Shown here one piece after another: positions 1 to 9,037 of a DNA stretch of 39,855 bases. A model generated the notes under the pieces. That model was given only the letters and a program-made list of their open reading frames with translations. It did no database searches and was not told where the DNA came from. Numbering within the stretch: the stretch's first letter is position 1; every line of letters starts with the position of its first letter. Location: contig CAIQTY010000037.1 in the NCBI GenBank assembly GCA_903874955.1, positions 69,397 through 109,251 of the forward strand, read 5' to 3'. The position numbers were made by a program, and so were the translations under genes. Source of the DNA: an uncultured Alphaproteobacteria bacterium. GTDB taxonomy: Bacteria > Pseudomonadota > Alphaproteobacteria > Paracaedibacterales > CAITNM01.

Positions 1-2094
1 ATTTCAAATGGAACGGCAGTTTTAGGCCTTGGTAATATTGGGGCACTTGCTTCCAAACCTGTTATGGAAGGCAAGGCAATTCTTTTTAAGAAGTTTGCTG
101 GAATCGATGCCTTTGATATTGAAATAGATGAAACAGATCCCCAAAAACTTGTTGATATTATTGCTTCCCTAGAGCCCACCTTTGGGGGCATAAACCTTGA
201 AGATATTAAAGCACCTGAATGTTTCTACATAGAAAAAGAGCTTATAAAAAGGGTAAAAATCCCTGTCCTTCACGATGATCAGCATGGTACTGCGATTATT
301 GTCTCAGCGGCGATGAAAAATGCTCTTGAATTGGCGGGTAAAAAAATTGATGCGGTGAAAATCGTTGTATCAGGCGCTGGGGCTTCAGCTCTTGCTTGTA
401 TTCAACTGCTCATTAAACTTGGCTTAAATCCTAACAATCTTATCGTTCTTGATAAAGATGGGGTTGTTCATAAGGGCAGAGGCAACCTAGACGAAGTGAA
501 AGCAATATTTGCTGCTGATACGCATTTACGCACGCTTGAAGAAGCTATCAAAGATGCTGATGTCTTTTTGGGGCTTTCTGCTGCTGGGGTTATGACGGCT
601 GATATGTCTAAATCAATGGCTTCAAATCCGATTATTTTTGCCCTTGCCAATCCTGAGCCTGAAATTCGTCCTGAAGTTGTCCATAGTGTGCGTGATGATG
701 CGATCATGGCAACAGGCAGAACAGACTACCCTAATCAGGTGAACAATGCCTTATGCTTTCCATATATTTTTAGGGGTGCTCTTGATGTGGGGGCAACCTG
801 TATAAACGATGAAATGAAAATAGCGTGTGTTGAAGCGATAGCGCGTATTGCTAAAGCTGAAAGCGATGACGTTGTTGTCGCAACCTATGGCGGAGAAACG
901 CTCACATTTGGTCGTGACTATATTATTCCCAAACCATTTGACAGGCGTTTGTACGTCGATCTCTCTTTTGCCGTTGCTAAGGCAGCGGTGGAATCTGGGG
1001 TTGCCACCAGGCCAATAACCGATTGGCAAGCCTATCGCGTAAAATTAAAAGAGGTTATCTATCGATCTGGCATGGTCATGCGACCTATCTTTGCGGCTGC
1101 TAAAAATGCGGATGAACCTATCCGCCTTGTATTTGCTGAAGGTGAAGATGAAAGAGTGCTTCAAGCAGTTCAGACCATTCATGATGAAAAAATTGCACAG
1201 CCTCTTTTGGTTGGCAGGCCTGAGGTCATTGAACGTCGCATCGCAACACTAGGTCTGAGGCTAAAAGTCAACGAAGATTTTACGATAGTGAATCCCTTGG
1301 ATGATTCACGCTATAAAACCTACTGGCAAAAATACCAAGAAATTCTAGCACGTAAAGGAATTACCCCGGCTATTGCTAAAGAAGTTATGCGCACCAATAC
1401 AACAGTTATAAGCGCTATGATGTTGCATTTAGGTGATGTCGACACCATGATCTGTGGGTCACAGGGTACATATCCTGATCATCTGGTGCCTATTATGGAA
1501 ATTTTGGGCATTGCAAATAATCAGCAACGCTGTGCTGCACTTTCGGCAATTGCAATTGATAATCCAAAAATTGAAAGGGGCATCCTTTTTATTACTGATC
1601 CATATGTTAATATCGATCCGACTGCCGATCAGCTAGCTGAAATTACCATTATGGCTGCAGAACAAATTAAGTTGTTCGGTATTGAACCTAAAATAGCATT
1701 GCTATCTTATTCTAATTTTGGTGCGGGTAGCCACCCACAGGCTAAAAAAATGCGCCAAGTGTATTCGATCATTCGTCACCTTGCACCGGAACTTGAAATA
1801 GAAGGGGAAATGCATGCTGATGCGGCGCTTGATGAAAAAATTCGCTCCCGTTTATTCCCAGGCAATACCCTAAAGGGCGCTGCTAATTTACTGGTGATGC
1901 CTAATATTGACGCAGCGAATATTGCGCTTAATATGATAAAGGTCTTAGGAGATGGTGAGACCATTGGGCCAATATTGATGGGAATTAAGGAATCTGCCCA
2001 TATTTGCACTCCATCAGCACTGCCCAGAACTCTGGTGAATTTGGCAGCAATCGCGGTTTCTAAAGCAAGATTACTCAAACAGCAAAAAGGATAG
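1..2094 (+). CDS. maeB: NADP-dependent malic enzyme with C-terminal phosphotransacetylase-like domain (5' partial)
   Basis: Oxidative decarboxylation of malate to pyruvate and CO2 with reduction of NADP, in the cytoplasm. The frame is open from base 1 with no start, so the N-terminus (some 60-70 residues by family length) lies outside the window; 697 codons are visible. The sequence opens inside the conserved [17 protein letters not shown] stretch. The metal ligands are visible in [14 protein letters not shown] and DDQHGTA, and the dinucleotide site in VSGAGASAL. From about residue 370 the chain continues as a phosphotransacetylase-like domain ([14 protein letters not shown] onward), the usual MaeB fusion; in this family that domain is regulatory, not a known transacetylase. 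It ends two bases before pepA, and the AAAGGA serving pepA lies in its last codons, so the two are probably cotranscribed. Confidence 0.95.
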   Translation: MSNGTAVLGLGNIGALASKPVMEGKAILFKKFAGIDAFDIEIDETDPQKLVDIIASLEPTFGGINLEDIKAPECFYIEKELIKRVKIPVLHDDQHGTAIIVSAAMKNALELAGKKIDAVKIVVSGAGASALACIQLLIKLGLNPNNLIVLDKDGVVHKGRGNLDEVKAIFAADTHLRTLEEAIKDADVFLGLSAAGVMTADMSKSMASNPIIFALANPEPEIRPEVVHSVRDDAIMATGRTDYPNQVNNALCFPYIFRGALDVGATCINDEMKIACVEAIARIAKAESDDVVVATYGGETLTFGRDYIIPKPFDRRLYVDLSFAVAKAAVESGVATRPITDWQAYRVKLKEVIYRSGMVMRPIFAAAKNADEPIRLVFAEGEDERVLQAVQTIHDEKIAQPLLVGRPEVIERRIATLGLRLKVNEDFTIVNPLDDSRYKTYWQKYQEILARKGITPAIAKEVMRTNTTVISAMMLHLGDVDTMICGSQGTYPDHLVPIMEILGIANNQQRCAALSAIAIDNPKIERGILFITDPYVNIDPTADQLAEITIMAAEQIKLFGIEPKIALLSYSNFGAGSHPQAKKMRQVYSIIRHLAPELEIEGEMHADAALDEKIRSRLFPGNTLKGAANLLVMPNIDAANIALNMIKVLGDGETIGPILMGIKESAHICTPSALPRTLVNLAAIAVSKARLLKQQKG

Positions 2095-2096
2095 TC

Positions 2097-3590
2097 ATGA
2101 AAATAACATTTGCAGATAAAGCGCCTAAAACTAACTTACTTGTGAGCGGAGTTTATGAAGATGGAAATTTTGGTGATGTTACTAAAGCACTCGACAAAAC
2201 TGCACAAGGTGCTATAAAGGCTTCTATTGATAATGCTGAGTTTAAAGGTAAAGCTGAAAAAGTTCTTCGTCTTCCTTCAGTAAGTGGTATTGATGGTCAG
2301 CTGGTGCTGGTTGGGCTTGGTGATGCTAAGAAATATAGTCCGCTTATTCTGGAAAAAATTGGCGCCAAGCTTTTTGCAGCGCTTAACGCCCTTAGAGAAA
2401 AAAAAGCCGTTATTGATTTATCTGATCTTCCTGCTTTAAAGCACCATGATACAGCTGAACTTATTGCTTATATTGCTTCAGGTTCTCTTTTGCGTTCTTG
2501 GCGTTTTGATAAATACCGCACAAAGCGTGAAAAAGACGAAATCCCAGTTTTGGCGGAGCTTGTTTTTGTAACCCCAAGTGCTAAGGAAACCCAGAAGGCT
2601 TTTGAGACCCTAGCAGCAATTGCTGAAGGTAACCACTTAACACGGTTGGTTGTATCTGAACCACCGAATGTAATTTACCCAGAATCTATGACAGCTCATG
2701 CCAAAGAGCTTACTGAACACGGAGTTAAAGTTGAAGTTCTTGGTGAAAAAGAAATGGAAAAATTGGGCTTCGGTGCATTGCTTGGCGTGGGGCAGGGAAG
2801 TATCAGAGAATCTCAGTTGGTTGTTATGCAATGGAATGGCGGTCCTGAAAACCAAAAACCAATTGCTGTTGTAGGAAAAGGCGTTACTTTTGATACTGGC
2901 GGCATAAGTATTAAACCTTCCAACGGTATGGAAGACATGAAATACGACATGGCTGGCTCAGGCGTTGTCTTGGGGTTATTAAAATCCCTTGCTTTGCGTA
3001 AGGCAAAAGTGAATGTAGTAGGGGTAATGGGGCTTGCTGAAAACATGCCTTCAGGCTCAGCGCAGCGCCCATCAGACATCGTCACTTCTCTTTCAGGTCA
3101 AACTATAGAAGTACTTAATACTGATGCTGAAGGCCGATTAGTTCTGGCTGATGCCTTGTGGTATACCCAAGATAAATTCAAACCCCAGTACATGATTAAT
3201 CTAGCAACCCTAACAGGTGCTATTACCGTGGCGCTTGGCTATGAATACGCCGGATTGTTTAGCAATAATGATAAGCTTAGTGAGATGCTAACTAAAGCCG
3301 GTGAGCAAGTGGGTGAACTGTTGTGGTCAATGCCGATGAGCAAAGTCTATGATAAAGATATTAACTCAGATGCAGCCGATGTTAAAAATATCGGTTCCGG
3401 CCGTGGCGCAGGTAGTATTACTGCTGCAAAATTCCTAGAGCGCTTTGTTAATAAAACCCCATGGGCACACCTTGATATTGCTGGTATGGCTTGGGATAAA
3501 GCTGAAAGGCCTCTCTCCGGAAAAGGGGCTACTGGTTATGGTGTGCGCCTTTTGAATGCATTTTTAAAGGATAATTTTGAAAAGCATTAG
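2097..3590 (+). CDS. pepA: Leucyl aminopeptidase (M17 family)
   Basis: Cytoplasmic two-metal aminopeptidase that removes N-terminal residues such as leucine from peptides; in a host-associated cell it would help recycle imported or degraded peptides. The protein has 497 residues, normal for the family. The metal ligands K261, D266, D284, D343 and E345 and the catalytic K273 and R347 are all present in VGKGVTFDTGG, SIKPSNGMEDMKYDMAGSG and NTDAEGRL. The start ATG lies two bases after the maeB stop with AAAGGA just upstream, which points to translational coupling. In E. coli PepA also binds DNA as an accessory factor (XerCD recombination, carAB); nothing in the sequence tells whether that applies here. 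Confidence 0.96.
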   Translation: MKITFADKAPKTNLLVSGVYEDGNFGDVTKALDKTAQGAIKASIDNAEFKGKAEKVLRLPSVSGIDGQLVLVGLGDAKKYSPLILEKIGAKLFAALNALREKKAVIDLSDLPALKHHDTAELIAYIASGSLLRSWRFDKYRTKREKDEIPVLAELVFVTPSAKETQKAFETLAAIAEGNHLTRLVVSEPPNVIYPESMTAHAKELTEHGVKVEVLGEKEMEKLGFGALLGVGQGSIRESQLVVMQWNGGPENQKPIAVVGKGVTFDTGGISIKPSNGMEDMKYDMAGSGVVLGLLKSLALRKAKVNVVGVMGLAENMPSGSAQRPSDIVTSLSGQTIEVLNTDAEGRLVLADALWYTQDKFKPQYMINLATLTGAITVALGYEYAGLFSNNDKLSEMLTKAGEQVGELLWSMPMSKVYDKDINSDAADVKNIGSGRGAGSITAAKFLERFVNKTPWAHLDIAGMAWDKAERPLSGKGATGYGVRLLNAFLKDNFEKH

Positions 3591-3600
3591 ACGAATTTAA

Positions 3601-3639
3601 ACTCTGGCATCTTATGCAGGAAACCTAGCAGGCCAGAGT
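3601..3639 (+). terminator. Imperfect hairpin after pepA
   Basis: ACTCTGGC (3601-3608) pairs with GCCAGAGT (3632-3639), and a smaller imperfect stem (TGCAGG with CCTAGCA) lies inside the loop. It sits 10 bases after the pepA stop. There is no good T-run after it, so termination is likely only from position. The rest of the 3640-3864 gap is AT-rich and holds nothing else I recognise. Confidence 0.4.
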
Positions 3640-3864
3640 GTGTATCACTTTCATTTGCGTTTTGAATTTCGCGATCTTGCTATAAAAGATTATATAAAGT
3701 CAAAAAATGGCATGAAAAGCTAGTTCATATCCGGGTGATGCAATATAACAACACAAATCTGCATAAAATCTTCAGAAAAAACAAGTTTAAAAATATAACA
3801 TTGAAATTATAAAACATCATGTGGTATTATTAAGGTTATTACTGATTTTAAATGTGCGGAAGAC

Positions 3865-4653
3865 GTGTTAAAAATAATTTTTTCTGGTTTTTATATAATT
3901 TTAATGAGTGCATTTTTTTCTAGCTTTTTAGCTGCAACACAAACTCCGAATCAATATTTAAAACACAGAATCGAGACAACTTCTCCTTATTCTATAGCTG
4001 AATTTGTAACTCCAGATAATGATATCCAGCTCCAAAAACGTCAAAAAATATCAGATCAAAATACATATGTGTGCCCACAGGATATTACAGACAAAGAGTT
4101 GGAAGACCTTGGAAAAAAACGCCCTAATATTCGAAAATTAATTCTTTCTAAATGCAGACGTGTTACTAATTTCGAACCATTAAAACTCTTTGATTGTCTC
4201 GAAGAGCTGGATCTCAGTTATTGCTCTCGCATAAAATTCAAACAGTTTGACCACTTAAAAGATTTAAGGCATTTAAAAACTTTAAATCTTATTTGGTGCT
4301 CGCAGCTTAGGGATTTGAATTTTTTAAAAGAGAGCAAAAATCTTGAGGTATTATTCCTCGTTCGATGCATAAATATCACTAATTTAGAACCTCTATATAA
4401 TAAAACATTCTTGCGGCATGTTGATGTTTCTAGTTGTTGTAAGCTTAAAAGACCGGCGATACTTGCATTTCATATTGAGTTAGACAAACTCTCTGTCCGC
4501 CCATCAGTCCTTAATTGCAGAGATACTGAACAAGGTTATCGACACGTTCGTGTATTGCCAAGAGATGTCAGAGGTATTTCTTTCGCGTCAGAGAGTATTG
4601 GCGTTTATCCTTTAAATTTTGATTTTGAAAATGAAAGTGGTGCTGCCATTTAA
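3865..4653 (+). CDS. Secreted leucine-rich-repeat protein, cysteine-type repeats
   Basis: 262 residues beginning at GTG. The first ~24 residues (MLKIIFSGFYIILMSAFFSS then FLAA) form a Sec signal peptide. An ATG 13 codons later is the alternative start but would leave a shorter, uncharged signal. From about residue 85 there are at least four consecutive repeats of roughly 23 residues with the pattern LxxLxLSxCxxI (LILSKC, LDLSYC, LNLIWC, LFLVRC, VDVSSC). Repeats with a conserved Cys after the strand resemble those of eukaryotic F-box/LRR proteins. LRRs are protein-binding scaffolds; no enzymatic domain is visible, and the last 60 residues match nothing I know. Surrounded by AT-rich gaps, it is a single-gene unit. 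A role in binding a host protein is inference. Confidence 0.75.
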   Translation: MLKIIFSGFYIILMSAFFSSFLAATQTPNQYLKHRIETTSPYSIAEFVTPDNDIQLQKRQKISDQNTYVCPQDITDKELEDLGKKRPNIRKLILSKCRRVTNFEPLKLFDCLEELDLSYCSRIKFKQFDHLKDLRHLKTLNLIWCSQLRDLNFLKESKNLEVLFLVRCINITNLEPLYNKTFLRHVDVSSCCKLKRPAILAFHIELDKLSVRPSVLNCRDTEQGYRHVRVLPRDVRGISFASESIGVYPLNFDFENESGAAI

Positions 4654-4879
4654 TTATTGTTCATTTTTGAAAACGTCTTTTAGTATATATACCCCATAAA
4701 ACTACAGGGTATTTTAAGCAAAACTTCTTTAAGTTGTTCAAATTTATATAATTGTAATTCAATTATTGCAATGCAGTTATGTTAAAATTAAATATATGTA
4801 AACTATTGTAAATAAATAGTTAACAAAATCTATTGAATTTCAAAATTTTCGAGCTATCTCCTGAAATTGGAAATTTCTT

Positions 4880-4885
4880 AAGGGG
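4880..4885 (+). promoter_or_regulatory. Ribosome binding site fixing the start at 4893
   Basis: AAGGGG lies 7 bases before ATG 4893. The longer frame from TTG 4833 has no such site and would put 20 extra residues ahead of a clear signal peptide, so the ATG is preferred. Confidence 0.7.
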
Positions 4886-4892
4886 TAATTTT

Positions 4893-5804
4893 ATGGAAAG
4901 GATCTTCTTAAGCCTATTTTTGCTAACAATGCATATTAGTGCTTCGGATAAAAATGACGATTTATCAGTAGGCACCGGTAGAAAATTTCTCCAAGGAACA
5001 AAAGAGATGGCAACGAACTTTGAAAGGGACACTGGATTAAAAATCGTTTATGCACTAGAAGGCATAGAGGATGGTATAGCATGCCTATCTAGTTCATATA
5101 AATATAATAATATTCTTTCTCGGGCTGCTTTCCTAACTTCACCATCAACAACTAAAAAAATATCAGATACTGTGTTTTCAATAAGGTCTGATGAAAATGC
5201 TAAGGCAAGTATGAAAAATCTTGGTGATAATATGAAGATAATCATAGAATTCGTCGAGAAAATTGCTAAAAATCAAGGAATTGAAGCTCATTCAGCAAAA
5301 TTAATCGGGCGCTCTGACCATAGGCATACAGAATTTTTCAGGGTAACTGATCCGGAAAATGCTACCGCTAAACCAATTTCTTTATCTACGACTAGTCCTA
5401 TAAAAGTTTTTGGTGAGGTTATGACTAGTAAAATACAAAGGGTTGGAAATGATGCAGTTTTAGCAATAGGAGCGCTTGTTGAGGAAACTGCTTTTGCTAT
5501 GGGTGCAAAGAGATCATCTTATGACCTAAGACAAGGTATTTTTTTAAGTCAGCTTGAAGAATTTGAGAAAATACACGAGCTTACTAGGCTTATTAAGACT
5601 AGCAAGATAGCAGAAGAAGATTTATCTCTAGTTAGGGAGCTTGGGGATTCTATAGATCTTATGAAGTCAAATATAAGGCAAGCAGACGAGTTAGCGTCCC
5701 TTTCTATTGTAAGTCATACAGAAAGCTTAACTACACCCTCTCCGAGAAGAAAACTCGAGAAAAAGCAAAGCTTTCGAGATGTATTAAGCGATATTTTTAT
5801 GTGA
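4893..5804 (+). CDS. Secreted protein of unknown function
   Basis: 303 residues from ATG 4893, chosen over an upstream TTG because of the AAGGGG at 4880 and because the chain then begins with a clean signal peptide (MERIFLSLFLLTMHISA, then SDKND). I recognise no family. The mature part looks mostly helical, has no further membrane segment and is charged, with a basic C-terminal stretch (SPRRKLEKKQSFRDVLSDIFM region). It follows another secreted orphan by 239 bases and ends in a strong bidirectional terminator shared with the opposing Bax-inhibitor gene. Export is supported by the signal peptide; any function beyond that would be a guess. Confidence 0.65.
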   Translation: MERIFLSLFLLTMHISASDKNDDLSVGTGRKFLQGTKEMATNFERDTGLKIVYALEGIEDGIACLSSSYKYNNILSRAAFLTSPSTTKKISDTVFSIRSDENAKASMKNLGDNMKIIIEFVEKIAKNQGIEAHSAKLIGRSDHRHTEFFRVTDPENATAKPISLSTTSPIKVFGEVMTSKIQRVGNDAVLAIGALVEETAFAMGAKRSSYDLRQGIFLSQLEEFEKIHELTRLIKTSKIAEEDLSLVRELGDSIDLMKSNIRQADELASLSIVSHTESLTTPSPRRKLEKKQSFRDVLSDIFM

Positions 5805-5822
5805 TTATTAAAATGCAAAAAC

Positions 5823-5852
5823 AAAAAGGCCGGAATAAACCGGCCTTTTTTT
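5823..5852. terminator. Bidirectional rho-independent terminator
   Basis: AAAAAGGCCGG (5823-5833) and CCGGCCTTTTT (5840-5850) form an 11-bp stem with a 6-base loop, followed by more T on the plus strand and preceded by A on the other. It sits between convergent genes ending at 5804 (+) and 5869 (-) and can serve both. Confidence 0.9.
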
Positions 5853-5868
5853 ATAAATTTGAAATTTT

Positions 5869-6579
5869 CTAGCGACGATCTCCAAATAGTCTTAATAGTG
5901 CTAAAAACATATTTAAAAAATTCATATACAAGTTAAGTGCACCGAACAATGCTTTTTTACCAGCAGTTTCGCTATCGTCATTTGCATAGTAAATTTCTTT
6001 AATCATCTGGGTATCGTACGCAGTAAGTCCTGTGAAGATAAGTACAGAAAGTACTGAAATGGCAAACTGCATAGGACCGCTGTGCATAAACATGTTTACA
6101 ACACTGGCAATAACAATGCCGAGTAGGCCCATAAACAAGAAAGAGCCAAATTTACTAAGATCCCGCTGGGTTGTGTAACCATACAAGCTGGTACCTGCAA
6201 ACATTCCAGATGTGATAAAGAACACTTTTGTAATGCTTTCGCCGGTATACACCATGAAGATGCTAGCTAAAGAAAGTCCTAGCACCCCTGCATAAGCCCA
6301 AAACATCGTTTGTGCAGATGCAAAACTCATTTTACCGATGCGAGCACTCAGATAAAACACCATAATAAGCGGTGCAAAGAGCACTAAATACCTGAGAGGC
6401 GTTCCAAAAATTAGGTGCATCATCTCAGGTGATTGAGCTGTCAAGAAAGCAGTAATCCCAGTAATGCTGAGGCCGAGAGCCATATAGTTATAAACGCGTT
6501 GCATGTGCGAACGCAGTCCAACATCAATATCTAATGTATGAGCTGACGTGCGTGTAATTGGATCAAAATTGTTGGACAT
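5869..6579 (-). CDS. Bax inhibitor-1 / YccA family membrane protein
   Basis: 236 residues with about seven hydrophobic segments, as in the BI-1 (UPF0005) family of YccA, YbhL and eukaryotic TMBIM proteins. Family hallmarks seen are the N-terminal soluble segment before the first membrane span, the FTGLTAYDTQMIKEIY stretch and a C-terminal NLYMNFLNMFLALLRLFG run. Members are pH- or calcium-sensitive leak channels, or in E. coli YccA modulate FtsH; which applies here cannot be told. The start is firm: AGAAGGAGG lies a few bases before ATG 6579. It is a single-gene unit, convergent with the secreted gene at 4893-5804 and divergent from the adenylate cyclase. Confidence 0.9.
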   Translation of the reverse strand: MSNNFDPITRTSAHTLDIDVGLRSHMQRVYNYMALGLSITGITAFLTAQSPEMMHLIFGTPLRYLVLFAPLIMVFYLSARIGKMSFASAQTMFWAYAGVLGLSLASIFMVYTGESITKVFFITSGMFAGTSLYGYTTQRDLSKFGSFLFMGLLGIVIASVVNMFMHSGPMQFAISVLSVLIFTGLTAYDTQMIKEIYYANDDSETAGKKALFGALNLYMNFLNMFLALLRLFGDRR

Positions 6580-6822
6580 GATATCCTCCTTCTAAATATA
6601 GTTAGATGATAGCACAATTTTTAATTTTAGCCAAAATAGTCTTGCTTGGTAGCGCTCTTAAGCTTTATTTTTCCTAAAATTTAAAGCCTGTATGTTTTAA
6701 TATTTTATGATTTGTTTATTCAATATTAAAAAATATATTTTATTTTTAAATAATTTTAGACGAAATTTACTAATGTTTAATAATTTTATGTAATCATAAA
6801 TTTTGAATAAATCAATTAAATT

Positions 6823-6826
6823 GGAG
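6823..6826 (+). promoter_or_regulatory. Ribosome binding site fixing the GTG start at 6833
   Basis: GGAG 6 bases before GTG 6833. The frame is open up to a TTG at 6803, but that has no ribosome binding site. Confidence 0.55.
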
Positions 6827-6832
6827 AAACTA

Positions 6833-9022
6833 GTGAAATACCTTTCTAGTTTAAGAGAGAAGTATAATCTTAAAACACACATATTAACCAGCTTTTTGGC
6901 AATTTTGTTACTCACATTCTTTTCTGTGTTTGCATATAGTTTTTTTGAAAATAAACATGCGAATATAGAGCTTGGAGAATCTTTCGTTAATCAATCACAG
7001 AAAAATATTGTTGAAAGAATAGAAGCGATATTCACCCGTACTCAAGTTTTAGCAGAATTATTGGGAGAAAGTTATAACAAAGAAGAAGAAATTAACCCTG
7101 AAAATTTTATTATTATCGGTTTAATGCAAGAAATTTTAAATAATCATTCTTACCTTACATCAGTATATGCTGCATCAAAGAATTCTCGTTTTCTAGAAGT
7201 AAAGAAGGTATTACCAAACGATTGTTACCATACCGATGCAGAGAAAAAACTTCCTTCAAATGCAGCTTTTGTAGTGAGGTTTATTGATACAGCTCAAGCC
7301 AAACCAAAAGAAATTTGGATTTACATCGACCAAAATAAAAAAACTCTTGATACCGAAACCGTAGAAAAAACTAATTTTCATTTTAAAAACGAGGAATGGT
7401 ATAAAGAAGTTGAGCAAAATCATGTCTCTTATTGGAGTGACGTGTACTTATTACCTCATTCAAAATCCCTAGGGCTTACTGTTTCAACTGTTTCTACAAA
7501 CGAGTATACAAATGAATTTGCTGGTGTAATAGGAATTGATATTGCGATTGATCGTTTATCAGAAATTTTACAACAAAATATAATGGGTAGTGATAGCAGC
7601 ATCTTTATTACGAATGATAAGGGAGAACTTATTGCTCATTCAAACTCAATTCCTTCAGTGAAAGATGTTGCTGAAAAGAAAACGACTAATTTGATTCTCC
7701 ATTCATCAGATTCTAAGCTTAAAAAAATGTGGGATAATTACCTTGAAAGTAAAAAAAATATCTTTGAGTTTGATGACAATGGTACTAATTTCATTGGGGT
7801 GATAACTCCTTTTCCCAAAATTGCTTCGAATACTGATGGCAAAGAACAAAATAATTTTAATAAAGATTGGAAAGTTGGATCAATAACTAATGAAAATATG
7901 TTTATCGGCAAAATAAAAGAAGTACAGAAGAAAACTATAACGGTTTCTTTTTTGTTTTTGTTGTTTTCTGCTTTATTAGTCGTCTATATTGCCAATAAAA
8001 TTTCCAACGCTATTAATATTTTGTCAGAAGAGGCCAATAAAATTAAAAATTTTGATTTGTCTGGCACCAATGAAGTTAAAACCCCGATCTATGAACTGAG
8101 ACTGCTGAATGACTCAATTGTTGCTATGCGACTTAATATCCGTACTTTTGCCAAATTCATTCCAAAAGAGCTAGTGGGAAAACTTTTAAAACATAATCAA
8201 AACGTTAAAGTCGGTGGGCGCAGTCAACTTTTAACCCTCTTTTTTACAGACATTGCTAATTTCACATCTATTTGTGAGTCCTATCCCGCAGATAAATTAT
8301 CTACTCATCTCTCAGAATATTTTGAAGAGGTAACTTCTATTATATTCAAGTATAACGGCACAATTGATAAGTATATAGGTGACGCCGTTATGGGCTTTTG
8401 GGGGGCCCCAAATAAAGATAAAGATCAAGCTCTCAATGCATGTAAAGCGGCTTTAGCAATTCAAAAAAAATTACGTGATCTTAATAAACAATGGGCTGCT
8501 CAGGATAAACCGGTATTTAATACCCGTATCGGTATTCACGTCGGTCACGCGATTGTGGGCAATATGGGATCAAGCGACAGAATGAACTATACAGCTTTGG
8601 GTGATAATGTGAATCTTGCGGCTAGGTTAGAAGGTACAAATAAAATCTACAACACAAACGTAATTATCAGTGAAACTACCTTAAAAGAGGTGGGTGAAAA
8701 CTGTTTGGTAAGACCTTTGGATATTGTTTCTGTAAAAGGAAAACAGCAGGGAGTAGCAATTTACGAACTTGTAGGTATAACTCACGGGGAACCAACTTTA
8801 CTTCCATCTAAAGAGCAGGTTGCATTTTGCGCACTTTTTACAAAAGGTTTTCAGCTTTATATGGAGCAGCGCTGGGATGAGTCTGCAGAGGCATTTAATA
8901 GCATTAAGAAAAAATTTGGAGAGGACTACACTGTTGACCTTTACCTTAAGCGCTGCAAAGATTTTAAGAAAAACCCACCTTCAGAAAATTGGAATGGTGT
9001 GATTACCCTTAAAGAAAAATAG
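6833..9022 (+). CDS. Receptor-type class III adenylate cyclase with extracellular Cache-like sensor
   Basis: 729 residues from GTG 6833. Order of parts: a transmembrane helix at about 17-37; a large extracytoplasmic domain at about 40-360 with a double-Cache look (SYWSDVYLLPHSKSLGLTVS, GVIGIDIAIDRL); a second helix at about 365-388; a short linker where HAMP normally sits; a cyclase domain at about 460-640; and about 70 C-terminal residues. The metal aspartates are D473 (FFTDIANFT) and D517 (KYIGDAVMGFWG), the transition-state residues N594 and R598 (GDNVNLAARLE), and the base-selecting pair K513 and T587. The chain therefore looks catalytically complete and specific for ATP. Thr in place of the usual Asp is the class IIIb pattern. 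It would make cAMP in the cytoplasm in response to an external ligand that cannot be named. Confidence 0.9.
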   Translation: MKYLSSLREKYNLKTHILTSFLAILLLTFFSVFAYSFFENKHANIELGESFVNQSQKNIVERIEAIFTRTQVLAELLGESYNKEEEINPENFIIIGLMQEILNNHSYLTSVYAASKNSRFLEVKKVLPNDCYHTDAEKKLPSNAAFVVRFIDTAQAKPKEIWIYIDQNKKTLDTETVEKTNFHFKNEEWYKEVEQNHVSYWSDVYLLPHSKSLGLTVSTVSTNEYTNEFAGVIGIDIAIDRLSEILQQNIMGSDSSIFITNDKGELIAHSNSIPSVKDVAEKKTTNLILHSSDSKLKKMWDNYLESKKNIFEFDDNGTNFIGVITPFPKIASNTDGKEQNNFNKDWKVGSITNENMFIGKIKEVQKKTITVSFLFLLFSALLVVYIANKISNAINILSEEANKIKNFDLSGTNEVKTPIYELRLLNDSIVAMRLNIRTFAKFIPKELVGKLLKHNQNVKVGGRSQLLTLFFTDIANFTSICESYPADKLSTHLSEYFEEVTSIIFKYNGTIDKYIGDAVMGFWGAPNKDKDQALNACKAALAIQKKLRDLNKQWAAQDKPVFNTRIGIHVGHAIVGNMGSSDRMNYTALGDNVNLAARLEGTNKIYNTNVIISETTLKEVGENCLVRPLDIVSVKGKQQGVAIYELVGITHGEPTLLPSKEQVAFCALFTKGFQLYMEQRWDESAEAFNSIKKKFGEDYTVDLYLKRCKDFKKNPPSENWNGVITLKEK

Positions 9023-9037
9023 ACATAAACTACCTAC

